From positions 87,217,277 to 87,281,276 of the forward strand of contig OX421961.1 in assembly GCA_949128115.1 (NCBI GenBank): DNA of 64,000 bases. Reading direction: 5' to 3'. The notes beneath the pieces were generated by a model. That model ran no database searches, was not told the DNA's origin, and saw only the letters and a list, made by a program, of their open reading frames with translations. This document shows positions 33,403-43,509 of this stretch, in pieces; positions within the stretch are counted from its first letter, which is position 1; the number at the start of each line of letters is the position of its first letter. The DNA comes from Anaspis maculata. Its lineage: Eukaryota > Arthropoda > Insecta > Coleoptera > Scraptiidae. A program made the translations under genes and the position numbers.

Positions 33403-34637
33403 AAGGCTAGCATTATATGTGGAGACACAAAAATATTTTGATGCCACTTTCAAAATGGAATCGTCGAGGGAATCGTTTCAAAATGGCGGCCATCTGTTTA
33501 TGGTGACAGGTGATGTTTGCTCATAACTACTCAATTTTCAGTCGATTAAACAAAAATTGGGTTGTAGATTTACGTTATTCATTTGCCTCTCTCATCAGTT
33601 GCTACGTGTACCAACCTATTTATGGGAAGCATAGTGAAATTTGGTCCTATAGGTTTTTCAATTGTTTTACAACCGAATTCAAGTAATTTTGATTTTAACA
33701 ACAATTATGACCTAAAGTGCCATGCATTTTCTCATGGAGTACATGTACGCCTGAGATTTTTTGATAATAATTTCTATTGCATATAAGAATGTTTTGGTGC
33801 CTTTTCAAGATGGTGTCGTTCCGAAATGAGGGCAACTTGATTTTGATAATATGGATTCACATTTCACATTCAGTATTCAGTCTGCCCATGTTCGCCAGAC
33901 TCAAATCGATTTGAATCTAATTTTCTTTTAATTACCTAGATATGGATTTATGTTATCTTTTTGCCATTGTCCGCAAGTTCCATGTGCGCCAACCAGCTTT
34001 TCCGAAAACTTAAGAAATTGAACAAAACTAGAAAAACTGTGATTTTTTTATGACCTTCACCTTTTTAGGTGCTGTGTGCTTCCTAGTCTCGTTCCTAGTG
34101 ACACAGCTAGTGATATACATACATGCCTGACAAATATTTTTTTTAATTTACAAATGTCGGTATGAAGTTACTGAAATACTCTCTGACTATCTCTTCTGCC
34201 GCAGTGGATCGTTCCAGCACGTATTTTCATTTTCTCACCCGACGAAACTGCTCAAGCTGTCTTTATAATATCAGCTGCTTGGACTTCATGGTGTTAGATA
34301 TGTGGATTCAATTTTCTTTGATCAGCTGAGTCGCCGACACGGAACTTTTCGCAGAATGACTACAAATAATTGTTTACTGCGTAGCCATAACAATTGAGTG
34401 ACCCAACTGGCTCACAATATCCCCATAAAAATGCACATTATTGATTCATATTTTTCAAGCAGACAGATATTTTTTTCAACTTCTGTCATGAATGGGCATT
34501 TATTTTGATTTGCTTTAATTCATGAAACTTTCTGGCAAAGTATAATCGTGCATTGAACATTCTAGATAAGTTTAGATAAATTTTCTCTCATGCAAGTTGA
34601 CAGAAAAAAGCAGTCGTGCGCTTGTATTTTTTTCAGC
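33403..34637. other. No gene seen
   Basis: AT-rich DNA. AAAATGGCGGCCATC near 33481 is a YY1-like word with dyad symmetry. Small frames (for example 33583-33786) are unrecognised. Confidence 0.35.
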
Positions 34638-34663
34638 TCATAATCATAATCATAATCATAATT
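34638..34663. repeat. (TCATAA)n repeat
   Basis: Four tandem hexamers directly before the family B palindromes. Confidence 0.85.
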
Positions 34664-34683
34664 TTATTCGTATTACTATGTAC

Positions 34684-35105
34684 AATAGTATATTATATAC
34701 CAAGGTTGAGAAAGTATTATTATAGCTGAAGCGCCAGTTTAGATCCCGAAGCGCAGCTGAGGGATATAAGGCGCTGAAGCTATAATAATTTTCTCGACCG
34801 TGGTTTATATAGTATTTTTTTTACTACTAGAAAATCGCCGTCTTAGTTCAGGAACAAGTTAATAATGATGTACTTCACGGCTAGTAGTGAAAAATAGTAT
34901 AGTATACACCAAGGTTGAGAAAGTATTATTATAGCTGAAGCGCCAGTTTAGATCCCGAAGCGCAGCTGAGGGATATAAGGCGCTGAAGCTATAATAATTT
35001 TCTCAACCGTGGTTTATATAGTATTTTTTTCAATACTAGAAAACCGCCATCCCAATTCAGGAAGAGGTTAATAATGATGCACTTCACGGCTAGTAGTGAA
35101 AAAAA
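34684..35105. repeat. Family B palindrome, two tandem copies (209-bp period)
   Basis: Each copy has an inverted pair AGTATTATTATAGCTGAAGC / GCTGAAGCTATAATAATTTT around GATCCCGAAGCGCAGCTGAG, then a spacer ending CTTCACGGCTAGTAGTGAAA. Starts are at 34684 and 34893. The two copies are nearly identical, suggesting recent duplication. Confidence 0.88.
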
Positions 35106-35690
35106 TACATTTACACCCGTCCAGAAGAAAAATTAATGAATAAAAATTACACAGTTGTGTTTATTTTGCAATTAACTGCGTAGAAGCCATTCAAAATGAG
35201 ATCACATTCAAAACTCAAACTCGAATGAGAGAAATTCGAACAACGCAGCAGAGACCTATACTGCGTTGTCATTACTTTTCACTCTTCTTTCAAAGGTGTT
35301 GGAATTTCGTAAGGCAATGATCCTCGGAATTCCGAGGGAAGAGTTCACCAAGGGATGACGGAATTATGAAAATGCATTTCAGCACCATTGACTGCTGAGG
35401 AGCTACACAGAATACTACAAACTTTCGGCGAAGACTCAAGTTCTTCTGTTACCTACCAATAAAAATTGTTCACTTTTATGACCTGTTCAAAATAAACGAT
35501 TCACTTTGCTCCTTATAATGTAGTTATGATGATATTTATTGTAGTTTTCGTGATACAAATCAAACAGGGATCAGGCATTACAGGTAAATCAGGACCAAAA
35601 CGTCAGTTTGACAAATTATTTCTGAATTTTGAAAACTGTCATTGACAAAAGTCGGAAGCAGGTGGGTTGTGCAAAGCTCGTTGTATAGTC
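35106..35690. other. No supported feature
   Basis: AT-rich single-copy DNA without a recognised frame. Confidence 0.35.
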
Positions 35691-35696
35691 TTGACG

Positions 35697-35848
35697 AATA
35701 CAACTCGAGCATCGAAAGAATCTGAATATACCGCTCTTGTTCGATGTATTGCTTCAAAACACAGCTCGACCTATGGTCTCGCTGTGTTTCTTGCAATACA
35801 TCTCGCAATCGCGGTATATTCGATTATTTTGATGCTCTTGTTGTATTA
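35697..35848. mobile_element. Foldback MITE centred near 35773
   Basis: Arms of about 70 bp: AATACAACTCGAGCATCGAA and its near complement, also AATATACCGCTCTTG / CAATCGCGGTATATT and AAAACACAGC / GCTGTGTTT. Confidence 0.8.
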
Positions 35849-36240
35849 CTACTGATTATTACATACAACGCCCTTGATTATTAGACCTACAAGGATAATA
35901 TTCACTTATCTAAATCCCACTGTCAATAGCAACGGAATAAAATTCATGTAAACAACAAAATCTGACAGCTGTCACTTCGGACTTCTTTTATGTAATAATC
36001 TTCAAAATATCACTCGTGCTCGAGATTTTCCCAGATAATTTTGGCCAGGCGTTTCCCTCGGGCTGATTGTCTCTGGATAAATGCCCTCCTCCTACGGAGT
36101 CGGGCATTTATCGCTACAATCAGCACTCGCGATCGCCTGACCAAAATTATCGTGAAAATCTAAGCACTTGTGATATTACTGTTGATTATTACACACAATG
36201 CCCTTGATTAATAGACCTACAAGGATAATATTCACCTATA
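35849..36240. repeat. Dispersed repeat R, copy 2, with a duplicated flank
   Basis: 35911-36060 matches copies at 22905 and 37373. TGATTATTACA...AGACCTACAAGGATAATATTC occurs twice in the same direction (35853-35911 and 36177-36236). An internal palindrome surrounds ATAAATGCC...GGGCATTTAT (about 36078-36112). Confidence 0.75.
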
Positions 36241-36349
36241 CGTTGTTTCAGAAATATTGCTATCCCAGTAGGTCATGAAAATCTAAATGCAGCTTTAGAT
36301 TTAGTTACAAAAAACGTCAAATCAAAAGTGTAAATCTCATGGAAACTTC

Positions 36350-36515
36350 ATTATTTATTTTCAGGTTATAAGTCAGATCTTTCACTCCTTTCAGTCAGAA
36401 AGTATTTCTTCAGTTTTTTATCGAGTATCACGTGCGGAACCCCATTCAAGGTGCACTTGAAGAAAGATACATGCAGTTTTGATGTCGAACCGTCTCTGTT
36501 TCCGATCTCAGGACT
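36350..36515 (-). other. Possible terminal exon, minus strand, function unknown
   Basis: Read on the minus strand, a pyrimidine run CCTATTTTTTTTAG precedes a frame open for about 50 codons, including KLHVSFFKCTLNGVPHVIL and ending SERSDL, stop. AATAAA follows within about 15 bp of the stop. Acceptor, open frame and poly(A) signal in order look gene-like. I do not recognise the protein. Neighbouring repeats R and inverted words at 36238-36275 / 37330-37372 suggest it may belong to a mobile element. Confidence 0.28.
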
Positions 36516-36639
36516 AAAAAAAATAGGCACCTGGGGAGTCAGCAGATTTCGTTCTTGCCACAGTCTCAATCAACATTGTGCACATATCACACAGGTAGAT
36601 AGTAGAGCAGTAAAGCAAACTCCAAGGCCTTGAGAGGGA

Positions 36640-37400
36640 TCAGATATCAAGAAAGATCTGCTTCTAAAGCCGAGTCACGCTGTTCTACTTCAACTGAGCC
36701 TTTTAGTGAAGACAGAAGCACAAAATCTGGTAGGATATGGCACAACAGACTGTACTGTACCCACTCTTTTGATTGAGAACGGGCGTCTGGCTGATTTTTT
36801 TCTCGACTGGGCTCAGGGATCCACGGCCACTTTTTGGTTGTAAGTAGTGACAAACCTTGGCTTCTTTTTGCCAGTATGCGTTTGACCCTGCCGTACGTTA
36901 CTAAAGATCAAAGCAACGCGCTGAATGATGGCAGCTGCATTGTTGGAATCTCTGAAGAATTCTCCGTAACAGCGTCAAAGTATTTCACGTTCTCTCGCAG
37001 ATAAACAAACTGGATCCCCACACATGGTGTGAAAGTTATCCAGGTAATCAAAACCAATGAAGGAACAACACAACAGTAACAGTAGGTATAACGTAACAGG
37101 AACAACAGTAACTGTATAAGTAACACGTACAGATTCTCAAAACTTGCGTCGATGGTGCTTATTACGATTTTCTTTCCAAAAGCTATCTAGGTGGACAGAA
37201 ACATGACAGTTTGGACGACAGTAAAAAACTTCGCGGTTGATTTTGATTGACATGTCACACTGACTTGGGACTAAAACAATGAACGTTTTAGAACTAGACA
37301 AAGCTAAAGCGACTTTTACCATATACTTCCAATGCCTACTGAGATAGCAATCAATCTGAAACAACGTATATCTAAATCCCACTGTTAATAGCAACGGCAT
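36640..37400 (-). other. Series of protein-like minus-strand frames, unknown family
   Basis: From 5' to 3' on the minus strand: 37400-37137 (87 codons, with DMSIKINREVFYCRPNCHVS and a basic C-terminus), 37126-36908 (72 codons; hydrophobic start, then FVYLRENVKYFDAVTENSSE) and 36853-36647 (68 codons). Composition is more even than in accidental frames here. No start codon contexts or splice sites convincingly join them, and no domain is recognised. They may be a decayed element ORF or exons of a real gene. Confidence is low. Confidence 0.22.
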
Positions 37401-37556
37401 AAAATGAATGTAAACAACAAAATCTGACAGCTGTCACTTCGGACTTCTTTTTTGTAATAATCATCAAAATATCACTCGTGCTCGAGATTTTCCCAGATAA
37501 TTTTGGCCAGGCGTTTCCCTCGGGCTGGTTGTCTCCAGATAAATGCCTTTTGCATT
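37373..37556. repeat. Dispersed repeat R, copy 3
   Basis: Same orientation as copy 2, beginning CTAAATCCCACTGT and AATAGCAACGG and running through CCCAGATAATTTTGGCCAGG. Copies 2 and 3 form direct repeats around 36240-37372. Confidence 0.78.
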
Positions 37557-37880
37557 TTATGTACCTTTTTATTTATCTTGGTAATAAACATTTTCGTTTA
37601 TCAAGCATCAGAAATTTCATTCCTTGAAAAAAAAACTGCCTTCGTTATACTGGGACAGTGCTAGGCATCACTGGAATAATCCGCGAAAGCCTTGATGAAT
37701 TTGGAAAGCATACATTTTATAAAATATGAAACATCGTCGCTTCCATGTCCCAGATCAAACTGTGAATTGCATCAGTTATTTCTTCCTGGCATAAAGTGAA
37801 TAAGTTAGCAGAAGGAAAATGGAGTGTCACTTCCAGTAAAATTCCGGGGTCCATAAAATGCTTCATTCAAAATAATTTCT
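37557..37880. other. No gene seen
   Basis: AT-rich; the short inverted words ATAAACATTTTCGTTTAT lie near 37585. Nothing else supported. Confidence 0.35.
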
Positions 37881-38620
37881 CGGGCGAGTGATGTAGAAGG
37901 TATAGAGATATGCGCAGCCGGAGGAAAAGAGGATGCACCTTCGCTGAATACGACAATTCTTCTCCTCTGCGCGGGTTTCCTCACCTCAGTCCGCGCTGCA
38001 CAAAGCTATGGGGATGATGTTCATAGTTTATAAATGTATATGGAAATACGATGGAAATTGTGCGGTTAGTGCCTAGCTACATAGACGGAGCCTCCCGGCA
38101 AAGTATATCTTTGATTATATCGGACACGCGACGTACTTAACTAATTGCAGTGGGACACATGTCCACCTGGCTACTTCCTCCACGCTTTCGAACACCTCGC
38201 CGAGGGCCCCGAGAGCTCAGTCGACGTGCGGTCCAATTCAGCCCGGACGCAAGTTCAATTCTAATACAATTAGGTTGATTAGAAACCCCCCGACCAGAAT
38301 TCCCAGACTATGTAAATGAAACAGATCACTTAAAAAAATAATGGCGCACAAGCTATTCATTCCGAAATGTTTTAATTTATTATTGCTATTAGGTTGGATG
38401 ACCGCACTGCTCGACGGCAATGATGCGGTACCTATGCCAGAAATATTTCATCAACCCTTTTAATTAATGCTATGAATTATCGGCTAACGGATGATTGAAT
38501 TATGGCACCCTGTCATGGAATTGTGGCGGCTTTATTTCTTTGGCGTGCCAGACGCATCTAATCACAAAAAATAGGTGCGGAATTTAATAATAATTATTGC
38601 ATGTTAGGCAGGTTCTGAAG
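37881..38620. other. Repeat-free, GC-richer island
   Basis: No part recurs in the window and there is no long frame. It contains homeodomain-type words (TTAATTAATGC, CTAATTGC, CTAATACAATTAGG) beside GC-rich patches (CTCGCCGAGGGCCCCGAGAG). This mix resembles insect conserved non-coding DNA, but only alignment to relatives could show that. Confidence 0.3.
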
Positions 38621-39248
38621 AGAAAAACGACCATAATAACTACTGGGTTTTAAAACTTTTGTTCTCTTACACACCTGACAAAGTTAAACTCAGGTTGATT
38701 AGTGAGCCTATATGATGCTTGACTAAATTTATGTTCAGGAGTTCAGCCCTCGCCCTCCCAATGTTCTGTTGAGAGTTGAGTCCCCCTCTTGTTTCACTCA
38801 AGCTTTCACTGATGCAAGCAAATCTTCATTGCAATTTTATGGATCTTCTGTAGAGGTTTCATTCTTAAAAAAACACTGTTTTCCTCCTTATCGGCACTTA
38901 TCGCGGCCATAGGAGTTTATACAGGGTTATTCAAAAGTCCGGAATAAAATTTATAATTGAAGTGAAACACTTCTTATCGCTCGCCCAGAGCACAACAGAG
39001 AACTAAAAGCAGAATCACAGATGAGGGTGTATTTGCTTCGTGCTTTGTAACGAAACCATGTAACGAATATGTGACCTTGGGATTATACTCGAGGCCGAGG
39101 GGTTACCAATGCCGTCCCAGCGAATGGAAGAAGGGAAGGAATGTGTTGTGTCGCTCGTTTTTACTGTCAGTAGGTCTTACCGCTTCCATCGTGTTTCAAG
39201 TACTACAGCTTTCATCATAAATAAAAATTTGACCTTAATTTTAACTTA
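38621..39248. other. Unassigned DNA; lone TACAGGGTTATTC end at about 38920
   Basis: The end-like word begins a stretch reading AAAAGTCCGGAATAAAATTT, but no partner end is visible. A 73-codon frame (39109-39330) runs into the next palindrome and is not credible. Confidence 0.35.
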
Positions 39249-39391
39249 TAGCTGTAATTACAATACACAATTTCTTGTTCAATTTCTTGTACAATCTGTC
39301 AAATCAACAATCAAGTTCATTGTTTTTTGACACTATTTTGGCAGATGGTTTAAGAAATTGTACAAGAAATTGAGTAGTGTAATACAGCTAT
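39249..39391. mobile_element. Palindromic MITE
   Basis: TAGCTGTAATTACA and AATTTCTTGTACAAT at the left pair with ATTGTACAAGAAATT and TAATACAGCTA at the right. Confidence 0.7.
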
Positions 39392-39619
39392 TACGAGAGT
39401 GTTATTTGGAATCGCAATCAGAGAAATATCCATTTATTTTTGCTATTAGAATCGCCGCTACTGGTGCTAGCTGTCGTTGGCGTTATTGATTCTCCGATCG
39501 CCGATCGGTCCAGACCTCGCTGGTTTTCGACTTATTTTGGATTTCAGTGGCGATTCGGTTTGAACACAAGATTAACTATAGGTATAAATAGATAGGTACA
39601 TCGCACAGGTGGATGTACG

Positions 39620-39744
39620 ATTGCGGACAAAAAAAAAAGGATAGAGTACTAGGATAGTACTGATTTCGCCCTGGTGTCACTGTGACACAAGACCAAATTT
39701 GGTACACTCCATGACAGCTCTGTCCTACTTTTTTTGTCCGCAAT
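39620..39744. mobile_element. MITE with TTGCGGACAAAAAAA ends
   Basis: The inverted ends TTGCGGACAAAAAAAA and TTTTTTTTGTCCGCAA enclose about 95 bp containing GTGTCACTGTGACAC, itself a perfect 15-bp dyad with a central base. The same dyad core appears near 1963-1976. Confidence 0.8.
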
Positions 39745-41040
39745 GATATTTTATGATAGGAACTCTCACCACTCTCAGGTACGACCTACCTATGTCCCTA
39801 TTTAGCAGAGGTGGATGAGCCAGGCTCAAGAAGGGAGTTGGAATATTCGATAATGAAGGCTGAAAAACTTGTTTAATGTTCTATGTCACCTGATTCTAGC
39901 GATATACCGGTTTGATTATCAAATTTTTCTTTTTGGACATTAATTTTTCGACTTTATCTGTAAATGTACTAGTTGAGAAACTCCATACTCAAAGATTCTC
40001 AATCTGTAATCCGACAAAAAACTTCAAACTACTTGCAGGTGTCCACAGTAGCAACCGAAAGTTTGGAAACACTTTTCAAAACTTGTCAGTTTTTAAATTT
40101 GAATCAGATACTTTTTTAAGGCGATCTGAAGAATCTACTTATTGCTTGCATAGTTTTGAGGATTTCAAGTGTTCAGAAAAAAATTGTACCTTGAGAAACT
40201 GGAGATGGGTCTTGTTCAAAAAATTATCCTGTATAACTTCACCGTAGATCAAAAAAGCAAAGGTGCATAGGAGACATATGAGTACTTACATATGAGCCTA
40301 CAGTTGGAATAGAAAAATTTTGAACGGTTTTGTTTACAACATAGCCTGAGTTCTGCCATCATAGTTATGCCACTATCACAACCACTTTCGCATAAGGACT
40401 TTTTCGAGTTCCGTAAGAGCATGGTACAAGGTATTTTCACTCTCGTCTTTAAGGATGGACTAATGCTGGCGAAATGAACGTTGTGAAATCAATCTTAGTG
40501 GGCTCATTCCTTACAGACCATTCAGATCTCTATCGATTGAAAGCTTCAGAGGGGTTATGAATTAAGGGTATATAAGCAAGTTCAAAATTCAAAAGTTACA
40601 ATTTTAAAAACATTCAAGTTGTAGGATTGAAAAAATCACCCTCAATCTTTCGTACCTCCCCATATAGCATTCGAGCGGGACCTGAATGGTGAATTTCTGG
40701 CAAGGAATAAGCCCGCAGAAATTTATTCCGCAACGCCTTATTTGACCAATATTACTCCATCCTTGGGACACTTGTAGAGAAAAAATTTAACGTGCGGAAA
40801 GTTTTCGATTCCACTCGTGGGATTCGACAAAATTTACTCATTTTCAAGTATGTACAAGTAATTGAAAAATTTCCTGCACTTGAATAAAACACAACCAAAA
40901 TTGCACGATTTTTCGTTACCCTGTATCATGCACATAATATGTACATAAATATCCCAAAGTCGGGTAGTTTCCAACATTCAACAGTTATTTCCAAAGATTT
41001 TCACTCAAAATATACCTAGGTATACAATAAATACATTCCA
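39745..41040. other. No supported gene
   Basis: A 111-codon plus-strand frame (39912-40247) has no recognised motif. TACCCTGTATC near 40917 is a lone element end. AT-rich single-copy DNA otherwise. Confidence 0.35.
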
Positions 41041-41711
41041 GGTTGGATGCTCTGGTGCCCTCCTGCAGCGGACAGTCTAGCTGTTGCCGTATAATAAGGA
41101 TTGAAAGTGGGCCTGGAACTCTGGAAACGGGACAGTGTAGTAGCAGATGAATATCAATTTGACGAGGCCGTTATTGGTGCTGCAGCAGTGCCACCTGGTG
41201 TTCGGCCGGAACTATTCGTGTTACCTAACTCAATTACACGCTTTCCCGCCGAGAAATGTCATTACATAAACTCATGTGTCCCCACGCCACAGGAGAAGGA
41301 AGATCTCCACTTCTGTCCGACTCGAAGCGACACTGACAGATTGCGTTCCAGTAATAAACCGTAATAAGTAGGTACAGTGGTGTGTATTATTCCGAGGACT
41401 CACAGGATTAGTGCTCCGAAATGGAGAGGGTATACTTGTTTGTAGAGTGGTGATGCTGAAGCTTTCACCAAGCAAGAGCCAGTTAGTTCTGTTGATTACA
41501 TTTCATCTGTTAATGTTTGTTTGAGGTTAATTATGTGCTAAGCGCTGGATTGGCGGCTCTGATTTATCGGCTGCTCCATGGACGATGCCATTGGCGATCT
41601 TTATGATAATAATTATCATTATTACCAAGTAGCCGCTATTTTGTATTCATCGAGTAGGTCCGCCCAATAATAGGTGATGGTGTACCTATATATTACATTC
41701 GTCATTGCTTA
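41041..41711. other. Repeat-free island before the THAP element
   Basis: GC-richer, with an 87-codon plus-strand frame (41101-41364; overlapped by a minus frame) of unknown family. TTATGATAATAATTATCATT near 41601 is a 17-bp perfect dyad of GATA-type half sites. Candidate regulatory DNA. Confidence 0.3.
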
Positions 41712-41872
41712 CTTACGGCACAGAATAATAATACAGAAGCGACACTGACCACAAAAATCGGTTTCATCTAGTTGCCTACACCGAATTTAGTATTTCCATC
41801 AACTTCAAAATAATAGGTAATCTTGACGTTTTCTGTCAGTGCCAAATTCGACAAGGTTTTGAACAACAAAAA

Positions 41873-42345
41873 ATGAGTGCGGTACGGGACTTTTCTTGTG
41901 CGGTACGTGAATGTGTGGATAATTCGTCCCTCAAAAAGACACCTTTTTCAAGTTCCCAAAGGAAGCGGAAAGGTGTGATATATACCTAATTTCCAAGAAA
42001 GTGAAGGAAGAAAGTGAATAAAGGTAGCTGTTTTTTTCAGCAAAATTGTCTTATTTACCCACTTCTACATAATATATCTTATTCTTCAGAGCGACAATAT
42101 GGCTAGAAGCTTGGCTAGAAGCTTGCAGCCGCGAAGACTTGACGAATAAGATTGGAGCGTCTCTTCGGGAAAATCAAAATACGTGCGGCTCATTTTTGTG
42201 ATATGTACTTACTGTTTTCAAATGATTAAAAGAACAGGCTTTGTTCCAATTATGTCCCTACAATATTCCCGCATGCGCCAAAAAGGAATTACCAGGATTC
42301 CAAAGGAAAGGATGGTGAATCTGCCATCTGACTATAGATTCCACT
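41873..42345 (+). pseudogene. THAP zinc-finger domain, left arm, two exons
   Basis: Exon 1 (41873-41972) starts ATG; the reading DFSCAVRECVDNSSLKKTPF gives the C-x4-C ligand pair. A one-base shift then gives FFKFPKEAER. Donor AAAG|GTGTGA is followed by an intron of about 117 bp ending TTCTTCAG. Exon 2 from 42090 continues in phase with ATIWLEA...CSREDLTNKIGASLREN; a 15-bp duplication repeats WLEA. A second shift gives AAHFCDMYLLFSND, a stop, then NRLCSNYVPTIFPHAPKRN. The W, the HF and the VPTIFP are THAP hallmarks. The third zinc ligand Cys reads CGT (Arg). It is therefore dead as a zinc finger, but its exon structure is clear. No downstream catalytic domain is present. Confidence 0.8.
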
Positions 42346-42699
42346 GACGGAAGACTTCCTCACCAAATATCAAGTAGGTAGTTGGTGTATTTTTCTCTGG
42401 AACATTTCAAATCTCTTGACAGGAATACTAGTCCCGAAACACCTGGCAGTTCCAAGGTCATAGCACAGAATATCAAACCAGAAGCGACACTCTATTGTTG
42501 TAGCATTGTTGTTGCTATGACCAGATTCTATGACCTTGAAACTGCCAGGTGTTTCGGGACTAGTATTCCTGTCAAGAGATTTGAAATGTTCCAGAGAAAA
42601 ATACACCAACTACCCACTTGATATTTGGTGAGAAAGTCTTCCGTCAGTGGAATCTATAGTCAGATGGCAGATTCACAATCCTTTCCTTTGGAATCCTGG

Positions 42700-43120
42700 T
42701 GATTCCTTTTTGGCGGATGCGGGAATATTGTAGGGACATAATTGGAACAAAGCCTGTTATTTTAATCATTTGAAAACAGTAAGTACATATCACAAAAATG
42801 AGCCGCGCACGTATTTTGATTTTCCCGAAGAGACGCTCCAATCTTATTCGTCAAGTCTTCGCGGCTGCAAGCTTCTAGCCGAGCTTCTAGCCATATTGTC
42901 GCTCTGAAAAATAAGATATATTATGTAGAAGTGGGTAGATAAGACAATTTTGCAGAACAAAACAGCTACCTTTATTCACTTTCTTCCTTCACTTTCTTGG
43001 AAATTAGGTATATATCACACCTTTCCGCTTCCTTTGGGAACTTGAAGAAGGTGCCTTTTTGAGGGACGAATTATCCACACATCCACGTACCGTACAAGAA
43101 AAGTCCCGTACCGCACTCAT
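42700..43120 (-). pseudogene. THAP zinc-finger domain, right arm (mirror copy)
   Basis: The inverted copy of the left-arm THAP remnant, with ATG at 43120-43118. It shares the poly-T frameshift, the 15-bp WLEA duplication and the Cys-to-Arg change. The arms were therefore made from an already damaged copy or were later homogenised by gene conversion. A few private substitutions exist, for example one extra base pair of GC in the GTGCGCGGCTCAT region. Confidence 0.75.
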
Positions 43121-43509
43121 TTTATGTTGTTCAAAACCTAGTCGAATTTGGCACTGACAGAAAACGTCAAGATTACCTATCATTTTGAAGTTGATGGAAA
43201 TACTAAATTCGGTGTAGGCAACTAGATGAAACCGATTTTTGTGGTCAGTGTCGCTTCTGTATTATTATTCTGTGGTCATAGAATCTGGTCATAGCAACAA
43301 CAATGCTACAACAATAGAGTGTCGCTTCTGGTTTGATATTCTGTGCTTACGGCTTAGTTTCACGTCAGGTGGCACAAAGTTACCGTGGTGCGTGGTGTAA
43401 ATTGCCAAATACAGTGGCCTGATTGGCAAGCACAGGTTGTTTGAGCTGTTATTGTTATGGTTATCCGACGCAGCTCCTTGGAAGAAGTGAAACTTCTATA
43501 CTTTCATAA

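Larger units (their letters stand above)
41719..43345. mobile_element. THAP-domain foldback element with 7-bp target duplication
   Basis: Flanked by CTTACGG (41712-41718 and 43346-43352). Ends: CACAGAATAATAATACAGAA at the left; the complement of the right end reads CACAGAATATCAAACCAGAA. Both continue GCGACACT. Inside are two inverted arms of about 0.73 kb (about 41750-42470 and 42530-43270). The roughly 65-bp segment at the centre (42478-42540) is repeated, inverted, at the right end. Both arms encode a THAP zinc-finger remnant. THAP domains with 5'-CA ends and a roughly 8-bp duplication recall P-type transposons. The class is inferred. Confidence 0.82.

Noticed and set aside
42370..42621. 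Identical 79-codon frames on both strands starting MVYFSLEHFKS
   Set aside because: They are the two faces of the palindrome centre in the THAP element, not a gene pair.
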